53,231 bases of DNA, taken from the NCBI GenBank assembly GCA_002490315.1, contig DLKG01000086.1, forward strand, positions 543-53,773. The letters run 5' to 3'. The position numbers and the translations under genes are program-made. Shown here piece by piece: positions 18,178-28,100 of the stretch (positions within the stretch are counted from its first letter, which is position 1; the number at the start of each line of letters is the position of its first letter). The stretch is from Prevotella sp. UBA7594. Its GTDB lineage: Bacteria > Bacteroidota > Bacteroidia > Bacteroidales > Bacteroidaceae. The notes beneath the pieces were generated by a model that saw only the letters and a program-made list of their open reading frames with translations, was not told where the DNA came from and did no database searches.

Positions 18178-19585
18178 ATTTTGTCTTGAACGAGTTTTCT
18201 ATGCTCGTTATCTCGCTTGAGAATTTCTTGTCTATCTTTAAGCGGCGCTCCACTTGGTTGCAACTGTATATGACGGTGGAGTGGTCGCGTCCTCCGACGA
18301 GCCTTCCGATGCGGCTTGCCGGCATTTTCGTGTATTTCTGTGCCAAGTAAATCGACACCTGGCGTGCCATAACATAGTCTTTCTTGCGACTCTTGCTGTT
18401 GATGTTGGCAGGTGTTACGTTGTAGTGCTGGCAAACGCTCTCTATGATTTCGTCCACGGTGAGCGGCTCCTCGCTTATCTTCACTGAGCGCTTTACAACG
18501 CGCTGTGCGAGTTGCATGTCTACATTGCAGTTGTAGACAACGCTGTAAGCCATCAGCGAGTTGACGACGCCCTGCAAATCGCGCACGGAGCCATTGGCTG
18601 TCGAAGCGATAAACTTCACTACGTCTTCCGGGATGTTGAGCCCGTCGTGGCGGATTTTGCTTTCGAGGATGTCTACGCAGAGCTGCACGTTGGGCTTCTC
18701 AAGCTCCGCTATGAGTCCGCCTGAGAAGCGCGTAATGAGTCGCTCGTTCATTCCCTTCAGCTCCACGGGAGGTCTATCACTCGCAAGGATGATGCGTTTT
18801 CCGTTGCGGTAGAGATAGTTGAAGATATGGAAGAAGGTGTTCTGCGTGCCTTTCTTGTCCTCCCACTCCTGAATATCGTCGACAATGAGCATGTCGATGG
18901 TCTGGTAGAAGTTGATGAAGTCGTTGACGGTGTTGCGGAGCACGGCGTTCGTGTACTGCACCTCGAAGAGTCGGGCGCTGATATAGAGCACACGCTTCTG
19001 CGGATAGAGCCTCTTCGTCTCTACGCCAATGGCGTTGATGAGATGGGTTTTGCCGCATCCTGAGGGTCCGAACACGAAGAACGGATTGAACTGTATGTTC
19101 TGCGGATGCTCGGCTATCGACTGTCCGATAGCGCGTGGCAACTTGTTGCTGTTGCCTTCTATATAATTCTTGAAAGTAAGATGAGGATTGAGCTGCGGGT
19201 CGATCTGCTGTGTAGGGGCAGCGTCGAGCATGGTCGGCGCCTCGTTGGCGTGCTCGCGCTGACGAGGCTTCAGCGTCTCGTCGATTGGCTCATCCGACTC
19301 TATGGTCTGTGTTTTCTTGTTCTCACTGTCGGTAACAACACGATAGGAAAGACTGATGCCTTTGCCAAAGAAGCGCGTAAGCACCTTGCACAACAAGTCG
19401 ACATAGTTCTCCTCCAGGTACTCGCATACGAACATGCTGGGTACGCGAAGGAGTAGCGTCTTCGTATCCTCATTGAAGGATTCGAAGGCGATTCGCTTGA
19501 ACCATGCGTTGAATTGTTGCTCTGAAATATTCTCGCGTATGAGCGCAAGAGAATTGTCCCAAAGCTTGTCAGGACTTACATTCAT
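18173..19585 (-). CDS. dnaA: Chromosomal replication initiator DnaA
   Basis: Binds DnaA boxes at the origin and opens the duplex, loading the replicative helicase. It is 470 aa, normal length. Domain I lies at about residues 1-80 (LWDNSLALIRENIS), then a linker with acidic/polar residues. The AAA+ ATPase domain has Walker A GPSGCGKTHL (about 172-181) and Walker B LIVDDIQEW. Domain IV ends with the DNA-binding signature GGRDHSTVIYSCNQ near residues 440-453. The upstream promoter is clear. dnaN or other origin genes are not adjacent and no DnaA boxes were seen upstream, so proximity to oriC is not supported. Confidence 0.97.
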   Translation of the reverse strand: MNVSPDKLWDNSLALIRENISEQQFNAWFKRIAFESFNEDTKTLLLRVPSMFVCEYLEENYVDLLCKVLTRFFGKGISLSYRVVTDSENKKTQTIESDEPIDETLKPRQREHANEAPTMLDAAPTQQIDPQLNPHLTFKNYIEGNSNKLPRAIGQSIAEHPQNIQFNPFFVFGPSGCGKTHLINAIGVETKRLYPQKRVLYISARLFEVQYTNAVLRNTVNDFINFYQTIDMLIVDDIQEWEDKKGTQNTFFHIFNYLYRNGKRIILASDRPPVELKGMNERLITRFSGGLIAELEKPNVQLCVDILESKIRHDGLNIPEDVVKFIASTANGSVRDLQGVVNSLMAYSVVYNCNVDMQLAQRVVKRSVKISEEPLTVDEIIESVCQHYNVTPANINSKSRKKDYVMARQVSIYLAQKYTKMPASRIGRLVGGRDHSTVIYSCNQVERRLKIDKKFSSEITSIENSFKTKC

Positions 19586-19642
19586 TGGCTATATTGTTGT
19601 TTTGCAAACGTCTTTCGACAGTTATTGTTATAATTCCGAATG

Positions 19643-19674
19643 CAAAATTAGTAATTATTTTTGAAGTGAGCAAA
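19643..19674 (-). promoter_or_regulatory. dnaA promoter
   Basis: On the minus strand: TTTG (19674-19671), 20-nt spacer, TAATTTTG (19650-19643), a full match to the Bacteroidota sigma-A-type promoter, about 58 nt before the dnaA ATG. Confidence 0.8.
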
Positions 19675-19771
19675 TATGTCGTTTTTTTAATGTTCGGTGG
19701 AATGTCTATAATGCGTTAATTTTCCGCAAGTTAGCGTTTTTTATGATTTTTCGGGCTGTTTTACGGCTTCA

Positions 19772-19890
19772 ATCCACTTAACCTTCTGATATAAGGGAGG
19801 TTAGTGGATGTATTAGAAAATGGGCTTAATTTTGGTGAAACATTCGTTACCGTTATATTAAATATGTAAGGAAAACAACGTTGTAAGCCC
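19772..19890. repeat. Cluster of inverted repeats in the gap upstream of dnaA
   Basis: The 382-nt gap between the MCE gene and dnaA has no gene. It holds an inverted repeat ATCCACTTAACCT (19772-19784) / AGGTTAGTGGAT (19798-19809), a spaced repeat GGGCTTA (19822-19828) / TAAGCCC (19884-19890), and a 10-bp palindrome ACAACGTTGT (19875-19884). Near-repeats ATTTTGGTGAAACA and ATTTTGCCGTGAAACA also occur. Role unknown: MCE terminator, upstream regulation of dnaA, or remnant. Confidence 0.5.
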
Positions 19891-19967
19891 GATTTTGCCG
19901 TGAAACAATGGCTTTGCTTAATTTATACAAATTCTAAATAGGCGAGAAGCTTTGCCCCTCGTCTATC

Positions 19968-20870
19968 CTATTTGTCCTTTCTGCCAAACACGGAGAAGTG
20001 TACGTAGCGCTTCGGGTGCTGCTTGAGGTCGATGACGAGCGAGTCGGCATGGCTCATAGTGGCATTGAGATTGTTGTAGAGCGCCGGATCGTTCATGAGC
20101 AAGCCAAGAGTGCCCTCCTTTCCGTTGAGCTTCGCCGTAACCTGATTGACGTTGGCAAGCGTCTGGTCGATTTGCTGCTTCGTAGAGGCGAGGTCGAGGG
20201 CGGCAAGGTTCTGCGTGAACTGCGTCGTGTTGTCGAGCACGCCGTTGGCTTTCGACATGAGAGTGGGCACGCCGCGATTGAGCGACTTCATAAGCGTGTT
20301 AAGCTCCGCTGTGGAGACGGTGAGGTTCTGCGTGACGGTCTGTATGTTTCCCAATGAAGCGGCAATGGCAGGATTGGCAAGCAGCGTGTTGACGCTACTG
20401 AGGATGCTGTCGAGCTTCGGAAGCATCCGCTCTATCGACGGCACCATATCTGCCACCTTTCCCATGGCGCCGCTGTTGACGTCGCCTATAATTGTTCCGC
20501 CAGGCATCACGCGCTCGCGCATATTGTTGGCAAGCAAGAGGTCGACCTTCACGTTGCCCATGAGGTCGCTCACGATTTCGGCAGAACTGCCTGCCGGGAT
20601 GCGCATGTCTTTGTCGATGCCGGCAAGCACGCGTGTCGGGTGTTCACCGGAGTAGTCGAAGATGACGCTCTTCACAGTTCCCACCTTGTAGCCGTCGGCG
20701 TAGATGGGGGTTGAGGAGCCAAGTCCGCTGATGTCCTCGAACTCAATGTAGTAGTCGTTAGTCGACGAGAACAGATTGAGTCCCTTGAGGAAATTCATAC
20801 CGAAGAACAGTATCACTACGCCAATGATGGCGACGATTGCTATTTTTACTTCTTTCGTGAATGCTTTCAT
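19968..20870 (-). CDS. MCE/MlaD-family lipid transport protein
   Basis: A 300-aa periplasmic-facing protein anchored by one N-terminal helix (about residues 10-27), followed by a single MCE domain (about 38-115; DISGLGSSTPIYADGYKVG). The C-terminal part is a long helical region rich in polar and small residues (about 130-285). MlaD proteins form hexameric rings that shuttle phospholipids between membranes with an MlaE permease and MlaF ATPase. Those partners are not in this window. It follows the amidase gene by 26 nt and is probably co-transcribed with it, a pairing that fits envelope maintenance. Confidence 0.85.
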   Translation of the reverse strand: MKAFTKEVKIAIVAIIGVVILFFGMNFLKGLNLFSSTNDYYIEFEDISGLGSSTPIYADGYKVGTVKSVIFDYSGEHPTRVLAGIDKDMRIPAGSSAEIVSDLMGNVKVDLLLANNMRERVMPGGTIIGDVNSGAMGKVADMVPSIERMLPKLDSILSSVNTLLANPAIAASLGNIQTVTQNLTVSTAELNTLMKSLNRGVPTLMSKANGVLDNTTQFTQNLAALDLASTKQQIDQTLANVNQVTAKLNGKEGTLGLLMNDPALYNNLNATMSHADSLVIDLKQHPKRYVHFSVFGRKDK

Positions 20871-20896
20871 ATTTAGTATTTATTTTTATCAGTGTA

Positions 20897-22270
20897 TTAT
20901 TTTCTTGCGTTACGATTTCTCTTAAATTCCCTTATACCCTCGTTGACATCCATTTTCTCGCCGTTTTTGAAGGCTATGACAAAAGCGCCCGGGAACTTTT
21001 CCATTAGCTCCTTCCGCAGCCGGAATATTTCGTTGTAGTTGTTGGACGCACCGCAAGTGTACTTATACAAGCCGCCCTCCTGAAAGAAGTCGACGTTGTC
21101 AAGCTGCTTGAGATGTGAGTCGCCCTTCTTAAGCCGCTGTTTGCTGACGAATATCTGCACCTTAAACACGGGGCGGCTTGCGTCAGCAGAAGTCTCCGGC
21201 TTGCGCTCGTTTGACCGAGGGGCAGCGCTCTTTGGTTTGGCTGAAGTTGTATTAGCTTGCGACTTGCCGGCTTCCGGCTGCGCAGAAGCGCTTTTTGACT
21301 GGCGGTCGCGAGTTGCGGAAGCCGACCTGTTGCGGCTCGCTGCCGCGTTGCTGCTTCGGCGCTCCGCCGCCGTAGTGTCGGGAGTGCCGAAGCGCGTGGC
21401 GCGTTCGTCCGGCTGCACGTCGGCAGAAGCTACGGGAGCAGCGTTCTCCGGCTCCGCTAAAGCCTGCGACTGCGGCTTGAACGGCACTGTGATGCCCGTG
21501 TCGTACTTGTTCTTGTATTCCGCGAAAGCGTTGTAGATGGCACGCGAAATGAGGTCAACCTTCGAGCGGTCGTTGAGCATCTGCTCCTCGTCGGGAGTGG
21601 AGATGTAGCCCAGCTCTATCAGACAAGCAGGCATAGATGTAAGCCTAAGCACGGCGAGATTTTGCTGATGCACGCCCTTGTTGGGCCTGTTGGCTTCGCG
21701 ACACACATGATTTTGCAGCATTTTCGCCATGTCGATGCTTTTCGAGAGATTCTTGTCCTGTATGAATTCAAACATGATGTTGCTCTCAGGCGAGTTGGGG
21801 TCGAAGCCTACGTAATGCTGCCTGTAGTCCTTCTCAAGGAATATCACGGAGTTCTCGCGCTTCGCCACCTCAAGATTCGTCGCGGTGGCGTGCGAGCGTC
21901 CGTCGCCGAGAGTGTAGGTCTCGAAGCCTCTTGCCGTGTGTACGCCCTTCAAGGCATTGGTGTGAACCGAGATAAAGAGGTCGGCTTTGGCGCGGTTGGC
22001 TATCTCCGCACGCTCATAAAGCGGAATGAAAACGTCCGTCTTACGTGTATACACCACCTTCACGTCGGGACAGTTCTGCTCGACATACTTGCCGAAAGCA
22101 AGCGCTACGTTAAGGTTGATGTTCTTCTCCACCGACATCGTTCCAGGCGCTCCTGTGTCGCGTCCGCCGTGTCCGGCGTCGATGACCAGCGTGAATTTCT
22201 TGCCTGCCACAGCTGTGACAGGCAGTAGAAGTATGATGAAAAGCAGTGCGAGCAGTACTCTCTTTGTCAT
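20897..22270 (-). CDS. N-acetylmuramoyl-L-alanine amidase with SPOR-like C-terminus
   Basis: Secreted zinc amidase that cuts the bond between MurNAc and the stem peptide, typically during cell separation. It is 457 aa with signal peptide (about 1-22, ending VAG). The Amidase_3 domain (about 25-255) shows zinc ligands in DAGHGG (His34), Glu48 and SVHTNA (His103), plus the catalytic glutamate in CLIELGYIS. A long low-complexity linker rich in Ala, Ser, Arg and Lys (about 270-365) leads to a C-terminal ~80-residue domain beginning FKVQIFVS, compatible with a SPOR-like septal peptidoglycan-binding domain. It starts its own transcript by the promoter at 22361. Confidence 0.88.
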   Translation of the reverse strand: MTKRVLLALLFIILLLPVTAVAGKKFTLVIDAGHGGRDTGAPGTMSVEKNINLNVALAFGKYVEQNCPDVKVVYTRKTDVFIPLYERAEIANRAKADLFISVHTNALKGVHTARGFETYTLGDGRSHATATNLEVAKRENSVIFLEKDYRQHYVGFDPNSPESNIMFEFIQDKNLSKSIDMAKMLQNHVCREANRPNKGVHQQNLAVLRLTSMPACLIELGYISTPDEEQMLNDRSKVDLISRAIYNAFAEYKNKYDTGITVPFKPQSQALAEPENAAPVASADVQPDERATRFGTPDTTAAERRSSNAAASRNRSASATRDRQSKSASAQPEAGKSQANTTSAKPKSAAPRSNERKPETSADASRPVFKVQIFVSKQRLKKGDSHLKQLDNVDFFQEGGLYKYTCGASNNYNEIFRLRKELMEKFPGAFVIAFKNGEKMDVNEGIREFKRNRNARK

Positions 22271-22360
22271 AAACGGTTTATGCTTCGTGTCTTTGTTCTG
22301 TTAGATGCTACAGGAATTACGCCACCTGTAGTCGGCTGCTATCTTTGTCCCTGTCGGCTG

Positions 22361-22391
22361 CAAAGGTAGCTAATTAATTGAAAAAACCGAA
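22361..22391 (-). promoter_or_regulatory. Promoter of amidase-MCE operon
   Basis: Minus strand TACCTTTG (22368-22361) with TTTC (22391-22388) 19 nt upstream. The leader also contains a small hairpin CTACAGG/CCTGTAG (about 22308-22331). Confidence 0.55.
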
Positions 22392-22396
22392 AATAT

Positions 22397-22780
22397 TCAT
22401 TTAGTTTTTTCACGCTCCACATGTATTTCAACCCCCGCTCCGTCGCAGTCGGCCCCCATCGGAGGGTTGGTCTTGGTAATGCGGAGCACTATTGAGGAAA
22501 TATCGGCATATTCGTCGAACAGGCGCTTTACTATGCGCCCCGCCACATGCTCCAACAGGCGCGAGGGCTTGAGCATCTCTTCACGCACCGTTGCGTAGAG
22601 CTCGGCGTAGTTGAGCGTGTCGGCTACGTCGTCGGAGGTGAAGGCGCGGCTCACGTCGTAGCCTACGCGCACGCTGACGAGATAGTCGTTGCCCGTGAGT
22701 TGCTCCTGTGGGAGCACGCCATGACAGGCGTGAAGCCGTATGTTGTCGATGTAGACATAAGATTCTGTAAGTGTGGCCAT
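22397..22780 (-). CDS. folB: Dihydroneopterin aldolase
   Basis: Folate pathway enzyme that converts dihydroneopterin to 6-hydroxymethyl-dihydropterin and glycolaldehyde. It is 127 aa, normal length. The FolB pattern is seen: YVYIDNIRLHACHGVLPQEQ at the N-terminus (with the substrate-binding region), the middle LNYAELYATV, and a C-terminal strand with RITKTNPPM. It lies 54 nt downstream of tamL on the same strand, as an unrelated passenger of the tamB-tamL operon. Confidence 0.92.
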   Translation of the reverse strand: MATLTESYVYIDNIRLHACHGVLPQEQLTGNDYLVSVRVGYDVSRAFTSDDVADTLNYAELYATVREEMLKPSRLLEHVAGRIVKRLFDEYADISSIVLRITKTNPPMGADCDGAGVEIHVEREKTK

Positions 22781-22834
22781 ATATATAATGTGTAAATATA
22801 ATATAATGTTAGGTGTTACGTCGGCAAGCCATTG

Positions 22835-25171
22835 TCAGAACGGGTAGCCGATGGCGAAATGAAGGCTCTGGCTGTCCTTGAAGTTGTTGAAATTGTAGAA
22901 GCCGCTCTTGTAGGGCAGGTGGAGACCAATGCCCCAGTCGAGACGCAGCACGAAGAAGTCGAGGTCGTAGCGTATGCCTATGCCCGTGCCAAGCGCCATC
23001 TCACTGAGCAGATTTTTCAGCTGCAGCTTTGAGCCAGAACGGTAGCCGTCGTCGCGCATCGCCCACACGTTGCCCGCATCGAGGAACACAGCACCATAGA
23101 GATTGCCGAACACGCGCGGACGGAACTCAAGGTTCATCTGCAACTTTATGTCGCCCGTCTGGTCCATATAGGAAAGGCGCGAGCTATTGGCATAGTACTT
23201 GCCCGGACCGATGCTTCTCACGTTGAAAGCACGGATGCTGTTGGCACCTCCGACGTAGAATTGCTCACTGTAGGGCGCACTCTCCGCATTGCCGTACGAC
23301 CATATAACGCCGGCACTGATATGCCCGACAAGCGAGCTGTGCTCCGTCACTTGCCAAGTCTTGCGGAAATCCGTCTCCACCTTCAGAAACTGTGCAAACG
23401 GATTCTTGAACATCGTCTTGCCCTTCTTGTTCCATTTCTCGCCGAAAGCCATGTAGACAAGCGAGAGGATGTTGGAAGCCTCGCTCAGCGACAACTGCCA
23501 ATAAATCGGGTTGCGCATCGAGGAGGGCGACTGATATGTGAACGTGTAGCGCATCTTCGGCACAAACTGGTCGCTCATTGCCATCAGCAAGTAAGGGCTG
23601 TTGTTGAGCACCTCGCCGAATGCCTCCGTCATGTTTGTCATGTACTCATACTGCAGGATGAGCGGCGAGAACTGGTGCATCATCGTGGCACGCGGCTGCA
23701 TGGTGTAGGTTAGCTCGCCCGACACGATGTGGCGCTTGAAGTAGCCCGAGCGGTTGAGCACGTCGCTCGACGCCTTGATGAGCGTTGACGGCGTGGCATA
23801 GTCGCGATGGACGGCAAGTCCCTTGGCACGGCGCTGGCGGCGCAGACGCTTCATCAAGCCGTTGATGAAGAGCAGGCGTGGCATCTCAAGCGAGAGGTCG
23901 GCACCGTACTCATAGGAATTGAACTTCGAACTGGTGCCATCGGCTTGATGACCTGTCTGCCATTCGTAGGAACCTTTCAGATTGAGCGAGAGCTTCTCGC
24001 CTCCACGGAAGGCGTTGCGCTTGGCAAAACCGAGAGTGACGCCTGGTCCGACGCGTCCGGTCGTCTTGCCGACGACGTTTGCCTCAAAGTAAATGTCGTA
24101 TGGTTTGTCGAAGACGCAGTTGAGCGTAAGGTCGAGCGTGTCACAGTCGGGCGTTGTGTCGCGAGGAGCAAACGAAAGGTCAACGCGCGAGAAGAGTCCC
24201 TTTGCCGTAAGCGTGTTGACTGTCTGCTGATAGTCGGCATAGCTGTAGAGTTGGCGCGGGCGCAACTTCATGTCGCGCGTAATGACACTGCGGCGTATTG
24301 GCGACCGCTTGCCGTTGTAGACGATGGTGTAGTTGCGACGGCGCGTAGTGTCGGCAAGCTGCTCTATTGCCGATTGCTTGCGCAGCTCAAGATTGATCCT
24401 TCCCACATACCACTTGTGTCCGACACGCGCAGGCAAGCTGTCGGCATACTGCAAGCGCACCTGTGCCTTTCCGGCGTTGGCGATGGTGTCGGCAAGGAAT
24501 GTGGCATAGCTTGGCTGATAATAGAAGAAGCCATTGTTGCGCAGAAGCGTGGAGACACGCGTGCGCTCGGCTTCAAGAGTGGACACGTCGAAGGGGTCGC
24601 CCTTCTTGACAAGCGCTTCCGAAGCCGTGGAATCTATCAGCTCCTTCGCCTCTTGAGGGAAGTTGCGGTAGGTAAGCGTGTCGATGGTGTGGAGTTCTCC
24701 GAGGTTAACAGTGTAGCGCACTTTCGCCGTCTTCGAGCTGTCAGTCGTGAGCACGTCGTAGCCCACGTAGCCGCTGAAGTAGCCGCGGGCGCGCAGCAAC
24801 TCACGCGCCACCTGCGTGTGAAGGCGCGGATTGACAGCGCTGAGAAGCACGGGGGCCTTGCCAAACGTCTTCTTCACCCACTTGCCGAAGCCACTCTCCG
24901 ACTTGTAGAAGGCGTTGTAAATCCAAAGACGATAGGAGAACGGCAACCTGTAGTAAGGACTACCGAAGAGTGAGCCGTTGGGGGCTGTGGCAAGCGCCGC
25001 CTCCAGTTCCTCCTGCGTCGAGGTGAAATGCTCCGACGGAACATAGTTCTCGTAGCGGGTCTTGGCAAGCCCCGTGAAGAGCTTGTCGTCGTCGGGAACG
25101 GAACTCGTAGAGGAACACGCCGCCACGACAGCTGCCCACATTATTATATATATATACTTCTTAAATCTCAT
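22835..25171 (-). CDS. tamL: TamL, lipoprotein member of the Omp85/TamA family
   Basis: Outer membrane assembly factor working with TamB. It is 778 aa. The N-terminus MRFKKYIYIIMWAAVVAACSS has a lipobox with Cys19, which distinguishes Bacteroidota TamL from proteobacterial TamA. POTRA-like repeats occupy roughly residues 120-380, and a 16-strand-type barrel (Bac_surface_Ag) covers about 400-778, with the late motifs YVGGANSIRAF and GIRYDLDFFVLRLDWGIGL and terminal aromatic residue LHFAIGYPF. Its ATG begins one base after the tamB stop, so translation is probably coupled. Confidence 0.92.
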   Translation of the reverse strand: MRFKKYIYIIMWAAVVAACSSTSSVPDDDKLFTGLAKTRYENYVPSEHFTSTQEELEAALATAPNGSLFGSPYYRLPFSYRLWIYNAFYKSESGFGKWVKKTFGKAPVLLSAVNPRLHTQVARELLRARGYFSGYVGYDVLTTDSSKTAKVRYTVNLGELHTIDTLTYRNFPQEAKELIDSTASEALVKKGDPFDVSTLEAERTRVSTLLRNNGFFYYQPSYATFLADTIANAGKAQVRLQYADSLPARVGHKWYVGRINLELRKQSAIEQLADTTRRRNYTIVYNGKRSPIRRSVITRDMKLRPRQLYSYADYQQTVNTLTAKGLFSRVDLSFAPRDTTPDCDTLDLTLNCVFDKPYDIYFEANVVGKTTGRVGPGVTLGFAKRNAFRGGEKLSLNLKGSYEWQTGHQADGTSSKFNSYEYGADLSLEMPRLLFINGLMKRLRRQRRAKGLAVHRDYATPSTLIKASSDVLNRSGYFKRHIVSGELTYTMQPRATMMHQFSPLILQYEYMTNMTEAFGEVLNNSPYLLMAMSDQFVPKMRYTFTYQSPSSMRNPIYWQLSLSEASNILSLVYMAFGEKWNKKGKTMFKNPFAQFLKVETDFRKTWQVTEHSSLVGHISAGVIWSYGNAESAPYSEQFYVGGANSIRAFNVRSIGPGKYYANSSRLSYMDQTGDIKLQMNLEFRPRVFGNLYGAVFLDAGNVWAMRDDGYRSGSKLQLKNLLSEMALGTGIGIRYDLDFFVLRLDWGIGLHLPYKSGFYNFNNFKDSQSLHFAIGYPF

Positions 25172-25172
25172 G

Positions 25173-28100
25173 TCATTGTTTTTCGTTCGTCCTTATTTCC
25201 GTTGTCTGCTTGCCGCGCTTCTGCACAGCAGTGTCGCCACGCTGCTCTGGCAGCATCGTAGAGGAAGACTTCCTGAATCTGAAAATATCCTTCAGGCTCT
25301 GCAGCTTGCGCCGCCACATGAAGCCACCGCCAAACTGCTCCACGTAGCCCTCCAGCCAGTCGTAGGAATCGCGGTCGTAGAAGAGCTTCAAATACTTGTT
25401 GGAATTTGGTGAAAGGCGGTATTCCAGCGTCACGTTGTCGAAGAACGTGTCGTTCTGATTCTCCACCTCCGCTCCGCTCGACACCTTTCCGCCGATGACG
25501 ATGCGTAGGCGGTTGTTGAGGAAGCGCTTCGAGAACTTGAAGGAATAGTCGGTATGTATCTGTCCGGAGCCGAGCGTTGTGTTGTCCATGCCAAAGGAGA
25601 GGTCGAGCGTTCGGAGAGCGTTGCCAGAGATGGCGTTAATCTGCGAGCTGAGGAATGCGCTCAGGGCGTTGTTCATGGAGAACGAGCTCGTGTTGCCATC
25701 GGCGAGATACATGCCCGTCGTGAGCATCGTCACGGCAAGTTTACCACGGTTTTCTATCGACTGTGTCATCAGTTCGTTGTGCATCTGCTGGTCGTCGGGC
25801 GCGTCGATAGTGAACTGTAGTCCCATGTCGTTGAGCGTCTTGGTCAGCTCCACGCCACACTCAAAGAGCACGCTGCGCCCTGCTCCACCGTCCGACGTCA
25901 CCGTAGCCTTTGTGGTTTCCGTTGCAGTGATGTTCAGGCGCGGATTCATCGGGTCGCCGAAGAACTCCACATAGCTACCGTCCTTTATGGTGAACGTCTT
26001 CAGCGGAATAACGGGCAACGAATATTTCATCTCGCCCTGCCCTATCGTGTAGCGTCCGTAGAGACTCAGTCCGTCGGACGCCGTGTAGAGCATACGCAGG
26101 TCGCCTCCGCCGATGATGTCCACATAGTTTGACTTGTCGGCGTTGAGGGCGCAAAGAACATGCGCACCCTCGTCGATGCTCACGGTGAGATCCATGACAA
26201 GACCCGTAAGCGGCGGGCGCTCCACGGCGACGGCGTCGGGGTCGCGGAAGTTGACAAACTTCACGAGCCCGTCGAGCTGGTTGTCGGTGGAAAGCGGAGA
26301 GTCGCGCAAGATATAGGTTATGTCCGACGAGCCGAGCACGTCGAGTCGTCCGCGCAAGCGCAAGCCGTCGAGCGGTCCGTCGGCAAGTCCGAGGAAATTG
26401 ACGTAAGCCTTGCCGAAAGCTTCCGAGCGGGCCTTCTCCTTAGAGTCGATGAGCAGATAGTTGGATGCACGCATACGCATATAGAGCGTCATGTTCGACA
26501 AGTCGCTGAAGTCAAGGTTGCCATAGAGCGTCAGTGGGCTGCCGTTGCCTGCGAACATTTGGAAATTCTCAAACAGCATCTTGCTCGACGTAATCGTGAC
26601 GGGGTCGTCAGAGAGGCGCATCTCCACGCCGTAAGGCTCACTTGCAACGTAGGCAGAATCGAAGAGCAACTCGCCGTTCACATCCGGCCGGGCAAGCTGT
26701 CCCTCCACCTTGACGTGTCCGTCGGCATAGCCACGGAAGCTAAGCAGGCGGTCGGGGATGAAGCCGTTGAGCAAGAGCAATGGTGTGCGCGACAGACTGA
26801 GGTCGGCGTCAAGATTGCCGAAGCCCGTGGAATTGTACGTGCCACTGAGCGTGCACACCTCATAATTGTCCATCATCAGCGTTCCGTCGACGTAATGCTC
26901 GCGTCCGCCGTCCTTCGGCATATAGACAAACTCACTTGAGAGATTGCCCACCGGGCATCCCTCGTACGCCATGTCGTCGACACGCACCGACGACGACACC
27001 GACATCGTGCCGTCAGCCATGTCGATGTAGTGGAAGTCACCGTTCATTATGCCCTTCACATTGGGTGCGTATGGAATGACCGACAGCACCTTCTCAAGGT
27101 CGAAACGCGTGAGTCCGACGGTAATGTCCTGCAAGGCATCGGTGCTGTCATTAGTATACACCTGCACGCCCATGCCGTCTTCCGCCTGCAACTTCATGTC
27201 GGCAGAGATGCGTTGATTGTCGGCGAAGAAAATGTAGTTGCCCTTGTTCACCTTGAATTTCTTGTATCCAAGCACGGGGTCTATTCCGCCAAGCATCAGC
27301 CTTACGCCGCCCGGCTCCATGTTGGCTTTCAAGCCAAGAGCGACACCAAGGCGGTCGCGGTCGTCAAAGACGCGCGTGCCAAAATAGAGCGACTGCTTGT
27401 AGAAGGCGCCGCGGAAGAGAGCGTTGAAGACGTATTGCTTATTGTAGCGGTTGTTGCGCACCTGTCCCTCAAAGTCGGTCTTCACGGAATCGGAGCGGAA
27501 TGTAAGACGTATGGTGTCGAGCTGCACGCCGGCAGCACATAAGGAGTCGAGGCTCACGCGTCCGTTGATGCCTTTCGATGGCGACGTAGCCATGTCGATG
27601 TAGGCGTTGTGGAAGTCGTAGCCATAGCGGCGCATGGTGCGTGCAAAGACGTTTTCCCTACCAGCGTCAAGATAGAGCGAGAGCTTCGGCATTCGCTCGC
27701 GCAGACGCAGTTGGTCGATGTAGCGTTCCTTCGACTGCTTCACAAGCTCCTTGTTGACCGATGTGAACCGATTGAGGATATGCTCCACGGAGCCGTGACC
27801 GTCAAGCCGAAGCGTGAAGTCGCCACAGACAACATCGGCATGAGTAGAGTCGCGGCGCGTAAAGACGTCGAGCACGACGTTCTCCGGTCGGTAAGCGCGG
27901 TCGGAGTCGCGCACGACGATGTTGCCAATCAATCCTTTGGCGCTGTGGGCTGAGCGCAAGTCGGACTTCACTTCCATGTTAGCCGTGAGCGAAGCGGCAA
28001 GCGGCTTCTTCGTCAATCCAAGACGGTAGAAGTCGGCATTGAGCAGATTGCAGACAAGGTTGGCCTCCAGCTTACGTCTGTCCATGAGCGTGCGGAGGTC

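Noticed and set aside
19586..19967. Possible oriC next to dnaA
   Set aside because: No TTATCCACA-type DnaA boxes seen on either strand; dnaN and other origin genes are missing. The repeats there are reported as a separate observation.
23807..24973. 388-codon + strand frame inside tamL
   Set aside because: Antisense shadow of a clear Omp85-family gene.
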